Source of the DNA: Medicago truncatula
Lineage: Eukaryota; Streptophyta; Magnoliopsida; Fabales; Fabaceae
Assembly: GCF_003473485.1 (NCBI RefSeq)
Contig: NC_053042.1
Location: 51,733,762-51,797,761, forward strand
Length of the DNA: 64,000 bases
Direction of reading: 5' to 3'
Shown here: one piece after another, positions 44,733-55,827 of the stretch
Numbering within the stretch: position 1 is the first letter of the stretch
Layout: the number at the start of each line of letters is the position of its first letter
Notes under the pieces: generated by a model
The model's database searches: none
The model's input: only the letters and a program-made list of their open reading frames with translations
Told to the model about the DNA's origin: nothing
Made by a program: the position numbers and the translations under genes

Positions 44733-47700
44733 TGTTATACCCTGTTTTTGGACCTAAAAATACTGGGCCCAATTTCATTTCAAACTTTGTCAATTATCAA
44801 ATTTCAACTGCACAGTTCAAACTGTCTCTGCCTCGCAGTATTTTTCAATCACAATTTTACCTATGTTTTTCTTGCATAAAACCTTTTGAAATGTCTTTAC
44901 TTGTCTTGTAAGTCATTTAAAAGTGTCTCTGAATCATTACGTTGCTTTTTTTTTTTTTTTTTTTTTTTTTTTTCACAGTTTATTTCAAAATTTGCAAAAA
45001 GTCATACAGAAGGGTATTTTGGTCATTTCCTGCAATGGGACCCATTTTCATCCTTGTGACTGTCTCTGAGTCTTTTCAAATTCATTTTTTTACTTTCCAT
45101 CAGTAAACCTTGCTAATTTCATTTCGAACTTGCATCTGAGTCAGTGTCGAGTCAATTTGAATCTGTTTAGGTCGTTTTTAGCCCTAGGGGCATTTTGGTC
45201 ATTTCACATAAAATTTTGGCATGGGGAGGTTACTTTGAAGTACCTCATTTAGGCCATTGGTTCGTTTTAGTCCGTTTTGTCAATTTTATTTTAGTTTCAC
45301 TTTACGTTTTGTCAGATTGCCAATTTTATTCCAATTTTATTTTATTTTACATTTTGATCCCCAAGAGGTCCAAAATTGCGTGTCAGTCCAGAATTTTCTT
45401 TTTTTTACATTTCAGTCCTTTTTGTCAATTGCAGTTCAGTCCCTTAATTTTTCAATTTTGCAGAAAGGTCCCAAATTAATTCTAAGTCCAAGGCCGTGCC
45501 ATTTCCATACAAATCCAGGTGTCACATTTTCATTGGCTCAAGTGTACACATGTCAACTATATAAACAGTGAGTCAGATTCAAAGCCATTAACAACACGCC
45601 AACTCATAAACACAATTCCAACTTTCTCTCTCTCAGCAATCAGATCAAAACAAGAAAATTCTCAGAATTTCTCAAGAACACCAAGAACAAAAACCCTAAC
45701 CGTTTTTTCAGAAATCAAATTCATCAGAATCAACAGTTTTTGAATCAATTCTCAGAGATTCTGTTGAATCTTCATCATCGAATTGATCATTCTCTGCAAT
45801 TCCAAACGCGAGCTCGCATTGAAGCAAGCTCAAGCGTTGATCACAGAGCGTGAAAAGAAGAGGGAAAGAAGCGAAGTTCTAAACCGGCGAAGAAGATGAA
45901 GAATCTGGACCGGTGAAGCAAACAGAATCAAAATCATCAAGAACAGAATCAAGATTTCCAAAGATTTTCTCCATTAAAGGTTTCAACCAAAACCTTAGGT
46001 AAAACTCATAAACTTTTCTCAGAAATAATATCACTGTTAAACCTGTAGAAAACAATCACGTGAGCAAAGCACACCAAAAAATTCCAGAATTCAAAGAAAA
46101 CTGTAACCGTAAACACGAAACCTAGATCCATAAGGATCTAGGTTTTGAAAGCAAGAACGAGTACTAGAAGCGTAATCAAACAACGAAACGATGTAGATCT
46201 TGAAACGATCTAAACCTTTCTTTTCAAAAAACCAAAAAATCAGTTTCAAAACCGTACGGAACTTTTTAGATCTACAACGTTTCAAACCGTATTTGAAAAA
46301 ACAGCTGCTGGATTCGTGTTTAGGGTTAAAGGACGAATCAAATGAAGTAAGAATCTTTGAAATCTGGAAATTTAGGTCACCGGAAACTGCATGAACTCGC
46401 CGGAGAAGATGAAGTTTCCGGCGGACCTTCAAGGTCTCCGCCGTAGCTTCATCCTCGCCGGCGGCGAGGTTAGTGAGAGGTGAGAGAAGAGAGAAGAGTT
46501 AGAGAGAGAATGAGAGCAGCAAAATGAAACAAACCGGAGCTCTGCCACTTTTATAAGCCAGTGAACCGGACCGGTCCAAGACCGGTCCAGTCCCTTTTGT
46601 TCCTGGCCGTTTGATCTAGGGTTTCAGAACCCTGGATCAATCGTACGCCCCCTGTGCATCCGGACCTTGTAGCTTTGGGCTTTGGGTTTGGGCTTAGTTT
46701 TCTTTCACGTTTTTTTGCTTTTTTGCTACTTGCACCATACTTGCCTGCTGTTTGCACCTCTGTTCATGTTAATTTTTATCAATAAATTCCAAGAAATTTA
46801 CTATGTCATTTTACTATTTTTCTTGTTAATTTTCAGTGGTATTTTACTTGGAAAAGTTGATAAAAATTTTAGTGTTGTTTTGTCAAGGGTTTTTACAATT
46901 TTGAGTCTTTTTTCTCACATGTTTACCCGTTACTTCGTGTGCATAATGTTCGTATTCGTCATGTTTGATTTGCATACTATTTCATATGAATTTTGCTACT
47001 GTTTGCTATGCATATGTCACTGTTTTGATGTGTTGGGTTTTATTCTTGCATCATGCGCATTATTCACCACACGTTTCCGGCTTATTTTCATCGTCACTCT
47101 ATCGTCTTATGCCATACTTTCTTCTATCACTTTATGTCATACTCTTCTTTTACCATTTTCTACTAACATTTCCTTTCATGTTGATCACTTCATAGCACTT
47201 CATTATCTTCACCATTGTCTTCTTTAGCTTAGTTTTCCCTTTTACAAATTGTAATTCATTTGGTGATGTAATATTTTACCATTGGTTTGTAGCTTGGCAA
47301 AGAGGCCATAGAATGTATTTAGGAAATGTTGTAATATGGACTATGGACACTATGGAGCATCGACACGCACACACTCACCTTAGATGCATGCATAGGATTG
47401 TATGGTTAGATAAGCGCTTAGGTTTTAAACACTTAGAGAAAATCCATCTTTTCTTTCAAAAAAAAAAAACAATTGAACTTCACTTCAAAAATTTTCATAA
47501 TAAGTATGAAGTCAACACTTCATTTCTTTTTCCTTTCTTTTTTCTTAAGAAAAATTCAATTCATCTTAATCATTTAGACTTTCTTTTTAATCACTAAACA
47601 AACCTCACTTTTTTTGCTAAATCTAATGCCCTTGAGGCCTCTCATCCCTATTCTTCAAAACCTCTTTTCAAACTTAAAACCAAACAATTAAAACAAAAAA

Positions 47701-48071
47701 ACAAGTTTTTTTAGCAAGAACTACGAACGGTTTTGATCCCTTAAAAGGGTACGTAGGCAATGAGTCAAAACTCATCCAAGCCGAAATAAAACTAAATTCT
47801 ACTTCTTCTCTCCCCCCATTCTTAACTAAATAAACCTCCCATTTTCAAAAGTAAGTAAAAATAAGCGTAGAAATCAACTTAGGAAAACGGCTCCTATAGA
47901 GGACTATAGTTACTCCGGGTGCCTAACACCTTCCCGTAGTAAAACCGACCCCCGAACTTAGAATCTAAGGGTTTTTTCTCAATTTTTCCCTTCCCAAGAA
48001 AAAAGAGAGATATCAACGGTCGAAAGGTACAAGTCCAATTAATGGCTTGACACCCAAAAACCATGATAACA
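44733..48071 (+). repeat. 5' LTR of the Ogre-like element (3339 bp)
   Basis: Starts TGTTATACCC and ends CCATGATAACA. A TATATAAA near 45559-45566 is the likely promoter. Long open frames inside (for example 46682-47227) recur in both LTRs and have no known match. I treat them as chance frames. Confidence 0.95.
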
Positions 48072-48075
48072 GAAA

Positions 48076-48092
48076 TGGCGACTTCACTGGGG
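48076..48092 (+). other. Primer-binding site, tRNA-Arg type
   Basis: TGGCGACTTCACTGGGG begins four bases after the LTR. It resembles the tRNA-Arg primer site reported for Ogre elements, with one base different from the form I remember. Confidence 0.75.
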
Positions 48093-49009
48093 ATTTCTTT
48101 TTAGCGGGTCGCGCCTAGTTTTCCTTAGTTTATATTTACGCTTTGTTTTATTACTTACATATGTGAATATTTGTTTACTTTCATTCAACGTGTGGGGTGA
48201 GAATATCAAAAGTCCTAACCCGGGCTGAGTGAACTTATGTTTAGGTAGAGATATAATCGACAATTCGATCCGGGGGTTGCCTCGTGTATTGGATTATGCG
48301 ATCAATCTCACATAGCTGAGGCATTTTGAAGGTGATATTGTCGGCGTGTGTTGTCATGCTTAGGCACTTCACTTTCAATTGTTCGACGAAGCTATGAACC
48401 GTAGTTACCAAACTCATCCTAGCCTTTTTAGGACGTAGTGCGGTGGCTAAATTGAGTGTTGTCTCAAACTTTAGTCGTCACGCGATACTACACTCAAACT
48501 AGACCTTCTCACAAATAATCATGGAACGGGTGTCGTCCTGTACTACCATGATATATGTGAGAGAGGTTGCAGTTTGGGAACTGTGTTAGAACCTTGGTTA
48601 CTACTATCCAAAGCCTTAGTTCACCGGACGCCGTGTCCATCCGTGGCCCTGTTACTTTGAATCTCAACCCACCTTGTTCTTTGTAACTAAACAAAACAAC
48701 CATGCATACATGCATTCATGCATAAGTTTTTTTTCACGCATACATCGAAGATTTTTTTAGACAGATCGAAACATTGTAAGACACCGCAGGTGTGAACTTG
48801 TATTCATAAGTTTACCATTGTAAAACCTTATTTTGCTTGTTTAACAGTGTTCACAATGTTTCGAATTTGTTTAAAAAGTCCTTCGATGACATTAAAAAGA
48901 GTCGTTTTTGCATTTGCATCTGCATATCATGCATCATATGCATCATACATCGGTCACAAAGGCTTCCAATTGCTCACTACTTCCTGGTTCCTCTGCCACA
49001 GTTTGAAAA

Positions 49010-50356
49010 GTGGCTCGTGCTCAGAAGGTCTACGAACCTGATAGAATCGATCGAACCAGAGAGTACAGAAGAAGGAAAAAGGCTATGGAAGAAGAGAACG
49101 CTCAGCTCCGTACCGAGTTAGCCACTCTAAGGGAGGAATTGGCTAAAGCTAATGATGTCATGACTGCTCTGCTAGCCGCTCAAGAGCAATCAGCTACAGC
49201 TATCCCTACAGCCACAACTGCACCGGTGACTACAAGCGTGCTCCCAACCGCATCTGCAGACGCTCGCTTTGCTATGACAGCTGGGTTTCCGTATGGGCTT
49301 CCACCGTTCTTCACTCCCAGTACTGCAGCTGGCGTTTCTGGTACTGTCAATAATGGCCAGATTCCTGGGAAGAACCATGTCTCTGTCAAGACCACCTTGC
49401 CTCAGACAACGGCCACTCTGGATCGATTGAGCTATCGGGGAACTCCCTTGGGAATGAGCACCTTTCTGGTTAAAGCCTTCGACGGATCCCGTAAGAACAT
49501 TCTTGGGGAGATAGATCTGCCAATAACTATCTGTCCCGAAACCTTTCTGATCACGTTCCAGGTCATGGACATCAATGCTGCTCAGCTACCTCCGTCGTAC
49601 ACGTATGCGCAATACTCTCAGCATCCCTTCTTTCCACCATTCTATCATCAGTATCCTTTGCCATCGGGTCAACCTCAGGTACCCGTTAATGCCGTCGTCC
49701 AGCGAATGCAACAACAGCCTCCAGCTCAACAACGACAGCAGCAACAGGCTAGACCTACCTTTCCTCTGATACCAATGTTATATGCTGAATTACTCCCGAC
49801 TCTACTTCTCAAAGGGCACTGCACAACCAGACAGGGCAAGCCTCCACCTGATCCATCGCCTCCCAAGTTCCGTTCGGACCTCAAGTGTGATTTCCATCAA
49901 GGTGCTATGGGTCATGATGTCGAAGGATGCTACGCGTTGAGGTACATTGTAAAAAAACTCATAGACCAAGGAAAATTGACCTTTGAGAATAACGTCCCTC
50001 ATGTCGTCGACAATCCTCTTCCGAATCACGCTGCTGTAAACATGATTGAGGTATATGAGGAAGCTCCCAGATCGGACGTTTGTAACGTTGCAACTCCTCT
50101 GGTGCCACTACACATCGAGTTATGCCAAGCCTCTCTGTTTGACCATGATCATGCCAGTTGCCCAGAATGCTTCCATAATCCTTGGGGTTGCTACGTTGTT
50201 CAGAATGACATCCAGAAACTGATGAACGACAATTATCTGACTGTCAATGACATCCAAGAAGGACAAGCTGCTGGCTGGGGCAAGTTAATACAACTCCTTG
50301 AGAATAAGCATAAAGAGGGTCTAGGATATTCCCCAACTTCAGGAGTCTCCACATGA
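49010..50356 (+). pseudogene. gag-like part of the Ogre-like element
   Basis: Fossil part. The N-terminal portion is charged and coiled-coil-like (AMEEENAQLRTELATLREEL). The C-terminal portion has the Cys/His block CDFHQGAMGHDVEGC seen in gag-derived proteins of plant gypsy elements. Part of a broken element. Confidence 0.75.
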
Positions 50357-50804
50357 ATCTTCTACAGTGCTGAGTTTATCAATGCAATTACTGAAGAGGC
50401 GACTGGATGTAGTCCTAGGCCTATGTTTGTTATACCAGGGGCATTGCGAGAAATTGGGATGCCATCATCATTCCTTCAATCATGCATGTTTCCGAGTAAT
50501 GTGTCTTGTTGCTTAAGTGTTTTGTTTTTCAAAAATAACAATCCTCTCGCTCTGCCCGAAGCGACAGTGATATTTTCTGTAAGGGCATGTTTGTTTCGGC
50601 ATCGCCGTTATTAATAAAAATTGTCGTTTCTTTCACGACTTTTATTTTTTTTAGTGCTTTTTTCCTTGGAAATAATGGTAATACCAGAAAAAACCAAAAC
50701 ATCTTTATTTTTCTTATCAATTTCAAAGAACTGCATAAAAGAAAAAAAAACCATTTTCTAAAATCATTCAACCATTCTATGCAGTTTGAACCATAATAAA
50801 CCCG

Positions 50805-53247
50805 TTGAACACAGTAATCCTACGGTTCCTCCAAATTTTGAATTCCCTGTGTATGAAGCCGAAGATGAAGAGGATGATGATATACCATATGAGATCACTC
50901 GACTGCTTGAGCAAGAATCAGCCTATTGTATGGAACGATGAATGCCAAGAAGCTTTTGATAGCATCAAGAATTACCTGCTGGAACCACCTATCCTTGTCC
51001 CTCCCGTGGAAGGAAGACCTTTGATTTTGTATTTGTCAGTGTTTGATGAATCTGTGGGATGCGTGCTTGGTCAACAAGATGAGACTGGAAAGAAAGAACA
51101 TGTTATCTACTACCTAAGCAAGAAGTTTACCGATTGCGAAACTCGGTATACAATGCTTGAGAAGACTTGTTGTGCTTTGGCCTGGGCCGCTAAACGCCTG
51201 CGTCATTATTTGGTGAATCATACAACTTGGTTGATATCCAGAATGGATCCGATAAAGTATATCTTTGAGAAAGCTGCTGTTACTGGGAAGATTGCACGCT
51301 GGCAGATGCTTTTGTCTGAATATGATATTGTGTTCAAAACTCAAAAGGCAATCAAAGGTAGCATTCTTGCCGATCACCTTGCTTACCAACCTCTTGATGA
51401 TTACCAACCAATTGAATTCGATTTCCCCGATGAAGAGATCATGTATTTGAAATCCAAAGACTGCGAAGAACCGTTGATTGATGAAGGTCCAGATCCCAAT
51501 AGCAAGTGGGGTTTAATCTTTGATGGTGCTGTCAATGCTTATGGTAAAGGAATTGGGGCAGTCATTGTATCCCCACAGGGGCATCACATTCCTTTTACCG
51601 CCAGAATCCTGTTCGAATGTACCAACAATATGGCTGAGTATGAAGCATGTATCTTCGGGATCGAGGAAGCCATTGACATGAGAATCAAACACCTCGACAT
51701 CTATGGAGATTCTGCGCTCGTCATCAATCAGATAAAGGGTGAATGGGAGACCCACCATGCTAAGTTGATTCCTTATCGTGATTATGCGAGACGTCTTCTG
51801 ACATATTTTACAAAGGTTGAGCTGCACCATATTCCTCGTGATGAGAACCAAATGGCTGATGCTCTTGCTACTCTATCCTCCATGTTTCGGGTAAACCATT
51901 GGAATGATGTGCCAATAATCAAAGTGCAACGCCTTGAAAGACCTTCGCATGTGTTTGCTATTGGGGATGTGATCGATCAGGCTGGTGAAAATATGGTTGA
52001 CTATAAACCCTGGTACTATGACATCAAGCAGTTCTTGCTAAGCCGCGAATATCCGCCGGGTGCTTCCAAACAAGATAAGAAGACCCTGAGAAGATTGGCC
52101 GGTAGATTCCTGTTAGATGGAGATATCCTGTACAAGAGGAACTATGACATGGTACTGTTAAGATGTGTTGATGAACATGAAGCAGAGCAGTTAATGCATG
52201 ATGTACATGACGGTACCTTCGGGACCCATGCTACAGGTAAGAAAGTTGCTACGGGCAGGTTACTACTGGATGGCCATGGAGCATGATTGCTACCAATACG
52301 CCAGAAAATGCCACAAATGTCAAATCTATGCTGATAAGATTCATGTGCCTCCGCACGCTCTCAATGTTATTTCATCCCCATGGCCGTTCTCAATGTGGGG
52401 CATCGACATGATCGGAAGAATTGAACCGAAAGCTTCAAATGGTCATCGTTTCATCTTAGTGGCAATTGACTACTTTACCAAGTGGGTTGAAGCAGCATCT
52501 TATACCAATGTGACCAAGCAAGTGGTAGCTAAGTTCATCAAGAACAACATCATCTGTCGATATGGTGTTCCCAGCAAGATTATTACCGACAATGGTACCA
52601 ACCTGAACAACAATGTGGTGCAAGCTCTTTGTGAAGAATTCAAAATTGAGCATCATAACTCTTCTCCCTATAGACCTCAGATGAATGGTGCAGTTGAGGC
52701 CGCCAACAAGAATATCAAGAGAATTGTCCAGAAGATGGTAACCACTTACAAGGACTGGCATGAGATGTTACCCTATGCTCTGCATGGCTACCGTACTACT
52801 GTGCGCAGTTCAACCGGGGCAACCCCTTTCTCTCTTGTATATGGTATGGAAGCAGTTCTTCCTTTGGAAGTGGAGATCCCATCTCTCCGTGTGATAATGG
52901 AAGCAAAGTTATCTGAGGCTGATTGGTGCCAAAGCCGGTATGACCAGTTGAATTTGATTGAGGAAAAACGTATGGATGCCATGGCTCGCGGACAGTCATA
53001 TCAAGCAAGAATGAAGACTGCTTTTGACAAGAAAGTCCATCCTCGAGAATTCAAGGTAGGGGAACTTGTATTGAAAAGGAGGATAAGCCAGCAACCCGAC
53101 CCAAGGGGCAAGTGGACGCCTAACTATGAAGGTCCTTATGTTGTCAAGAAGGCCTTCTCCGGTGGTGCTTTAATCCTTACACACATGGATGGTGTAGAAC
53201 TTCCAAATCCAGTGAATGCCGATATAGTCAAGAAATACTTTGCCTAG
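50805..53247 (+). pseudogene. pol-like part (RNase H, second RNase H, integrase)
   Basis: Fossil part. Recognised in order: the RNase H that belongs to the reverse transcriptase (ILYLSVFDESVGCVL); a second, archaeal-type RNase H (LIFDGAVNAYGKG, NNMAEYEAC, YGDSALVINQ, MADALATL); an integrase zinc region (CHKC); and the integrase core (WGIDMIG, ITDNGTN, NGAVEAANKN). Dual RNase H is a Tat-lineage mark. The coding region is not whole. Confidence 0.85.
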
Positions 53248-53269
53248 AAATATGAAAAGAACAGCGTGG

Positions 53270-54146
53270 TAGGTCGAAAACCCGAAAGGGCGGCCTAGGC
53301 AAAAATGCGCTTCCCGGTGGATCGAAAACCCGAAAGGGCGGTCCAGGCAAAAATAAGGGACAAAAAAAACAAATATGAAAAGCTCGCTGAGATTGTAAAC
53401 AACTCAGGCAAGAATGAGCGTCTCGATGAGCCGAAAACCCGGAAGGGCGGTTCATGCAAAAATGAGATTGAAACAAAAGGCAAGTAACTATATCTGGCTA
53501 ACCACCGTCCCCCTTGGGGCATTTGCAGCTGTTAATGACTATCTTCATCAAAAGCTCCTACACTTGCGAATTCAAAGTTTCCAGGAAATGTAATGATTGC
53601 TGTGTTCAATGTACCACCAACCAATAAAATTACCATTTTCCAAGCTTTGTGAATCCGTGGAGTCATGCCTTCGGCTGACCACCACTCTTATACATCAATT
53701 TGAGCTTGTGCTTTTGTTTAAAACTCTGTTTTCTTTCTACTTTCAAAGCTATATACAAAACATTTTCTTTCTATTTTGATAATGACAATGCTTGAAACAA
53801 ACATTTTGAAAATTGAAAACTTTTTGTCTATTTTGAAAAGCAAACCTGAGCAACAGGGTACATTCAAATGAAACATGCATGAGTGAGAGTATGTTGATGT
53901 CTATTTCAATATGTGTTACAAGCAGGTTCTCCTCCAGGATAGTCTGTGGTCAATGGCAAGAATGAAAAAACAGAATGAAAATGCATGAAAATGAAAAGGC
54001 TCGCTAAGTTGAAAACCCGGAAGGGCGGCTTAGGCAAGAATGAGCACCCCGCTGGATTGAAAACCCGAAAGGGCAGTTCAGGCAAAAATGGGGCATTGAA
54101 AAGAATTTATTTCCCCGGTGGATCGAAAACCCGAAAGGGCGATCCA
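53270..54146 (+). repeat. Covarying hairpin family 1 (six 28-nt copies)
   Basis: Six copies of exactly 28 nt at 53270, 53318, 53427, 54005, 54053 and 54119. Each is a 7-nt left arm, AAAA, CCC, a GNRA tetraloop (GAAA four times, GGAA twice), GGG, and a 7-nt right arm. All 42 outer-stem pairs form on the plus strand: left arms TAGGTCG, TGGATCG, TGAGCCG, TAAGTTG, TGGATTG, TGGATCG pair with right arms CGGCCTA, CGGTCCA, CGGTTCA, CGGCTTA, CAGTTCA, CGATCCA. Columns 2 to 4 swap A-T and G-C between copies. Wobbles are all U-G or G-U on the plus strand. 'ggcaaaaatg'-like sequence often follows. Confidence 0.8.
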
Positions 54147-54730
54147 GGCAAAAATGGGATGCAAAAAATGAATGAATGAAATTAAGAATATAACATGCAA
54201 AAAGCATTGACCACAGATGCAATGTCTACAACATATCCAGCACTGAAATGCCCAGCACAACGGCATTTTCCCCAGTCAGGTCTTCCAAGATTCTATCTCC
54301 AGCAAGTTGCATATCTACCTGCCCTCAGCTATGGTTCCGACACGTCTCCCAACGACGTCATCTCCAAAGAGGATTTCCAAGAATGTGTAACATAGCACGA
54401 GCCACTACGTGCCCAATACTCTAATGTCTTGTCTTCCCCGTGAAGTCGTGCCTACAAACTGCCAACAGTCATGCATTACAAGCATTCATACATGCATAAT
54501 CATGCATATTGTGTACCCATGCATTTAATGAAACTGTTATATCATCCATGCATATCGCATTTCCAATGTCAACATCAGTCTCAATTCAATACTCATGTCA
54601 GGTTCTCTGTCAAAACCTTGTGAGCCAATAATATCGGTCAATTTCTACCTTTCAATTCAAATCGGTGTCAAGTCAATCTCAATCTATATTTTGTCAAACA
54701 AACTGATCCCCAGTGAATATGTTTCTGTTT

Positions 54731-55546
54731 GGTCAAGTGGCTAGTTCAAGTCCAAGAACAGCTTGTACCTATCAATTTGCTTATGTTATCGGTCGAGTGC
54801 CCAGCTCAATCCAAGAGCAACTTGTACCTGTCTATCTGTTTCTGTCCGGTGGAGTAACCAGTTCGCATCCAAGAACAAGCTCACACCTGTTTATTTGCCT
54901 TTGCTTTCGGTCGAGTGACCAGTTCGAATCCAAGAACAACTCGTACCTATCTACTTTTCCATGACCCCGGTCGAGTTACCAGTTCGAATCCAAGAACAGC
55001 TCGTACCTGTCTATGTGTCTATGATTTTGGGTCAAGTGGCTAGTTCAAGTCCAAGAACAGCTTGTACCCGTCTATCTGTTTCTGTTCGCTCAAGTGGCTA
55101 GCTCGATCCAAGAGCAGCTTGCGCCTGTCTATTTTGTATTTGTCTCCGGTGGAGTAACCAGTTCGCATCCAAGAACAAGCTCGCACCTGTCTATTTGCCT
55201 TGCTTTCAGTCGAGTAACCAGTTCGAATCCTTAAGAACAACTCGTACCTGCCAATTTTACATGTTTTCAGTCGAGTCACCAGTTCGAATCCATAAGAACA
55301 ACTCGTACTTGCCAATTTTCTCTTTTTCCCAGTCGGGTCACCAGTTCGAATCCATAAGAACAACTCGCACTTTCCAATATCCCCAAGTGAGTTACCAGTT
55401 CGAATCCATAAGAACAACTCATGTTTGTCCAGTAACCTCTATCCCCTGTGAAGTGACCAGTTCGAATCCATAAGAACAACTCGCAGTTGTCTGTTTGTTT
55501 CATCCCCGGTCAAGTGGCTAGTTTGAATCCAAGAACAGCTTGTACC
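54731..55546 (+). repeat. Covarying hairpin family 2 (14 tandem units)
   Basis: Fourteen tandem units of about 55-65 nt. A typical unit is GGT-CGAGT-nACCA-GTTC-gaatccaa-GAAC-a-ACTCG-t-ACC, a two-part stem. Outer stem forms include CGAGT/ACTCG (54909), CAAGT/GCTTG (54731, 55091) and TGAGT/ACTCA (55388). Inner stem forms are GTTC/GAAC and GCTC/GAGC (54.8 kb, 55.1 kb). Outermost GGT/ACC becomes AGT/ACT in the units near 55.27 and 55.33 kb. A few units (3, 8, 13) pair only partly. Units 1-5 resemble units 6-10, so a five-unit block was duplicated. Confidence 0.78.
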
Positions 55547-55811
55547 TGTCCAACTTGCTTCTAGTTTCCCGTTACTCTGCTATTCACTATCTTTGTCAAT
55601 GTCTACCAATCCCGCAATGGATACGACATATTTTGTTAATTCCAATCCCCATGAGGTCTTGCATTCATAATCCAAATGATGCATGGCATGCATATTATTT
55701 GAAAATGGGTAGGCGTATTTTTACGTCCAAACACAGTGCAAATGCTAATATTTAAGTATCTTCGTCCTGTCAAGCCAAAGACTCCGTCTCTTGACTCTCC
55801 AGACAAAGAAA

Positions 55812-55827
55812 CTTAAATAGGGGCAGC
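55812..55827 (+). other. Polypurine tract before the 3' LTR
   Basis: cttaaataggggcagc lies directly before the 3' LTR; the purine-rich core AAATAGGGGCAG is the expected second-strand priming site. Confidence 0.7.

Noticed and set aside
46682-47227. 181-codon open frame inside the LTR, repeated at 57776-58321
   Set aside because: It is hydrophobic, T-rich and lies within the LTR. Its repetition simply follows LTR duplication, and there is no known match.
53270-54146. CRISPR-like direct repeats with spacers
   Set aside because: The window is plant nuclear DNA, the copies lie inside a retrotransposon and vary by compensated changes, and spacing is irregular.
53985-54179. Short frame with TRKG-type repeated motif over the family 1 hairpins
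   Set aside because: The repeats keep RNA pairing rather than frame. Spacing between copies is irregular, so a coding role is unlikely.
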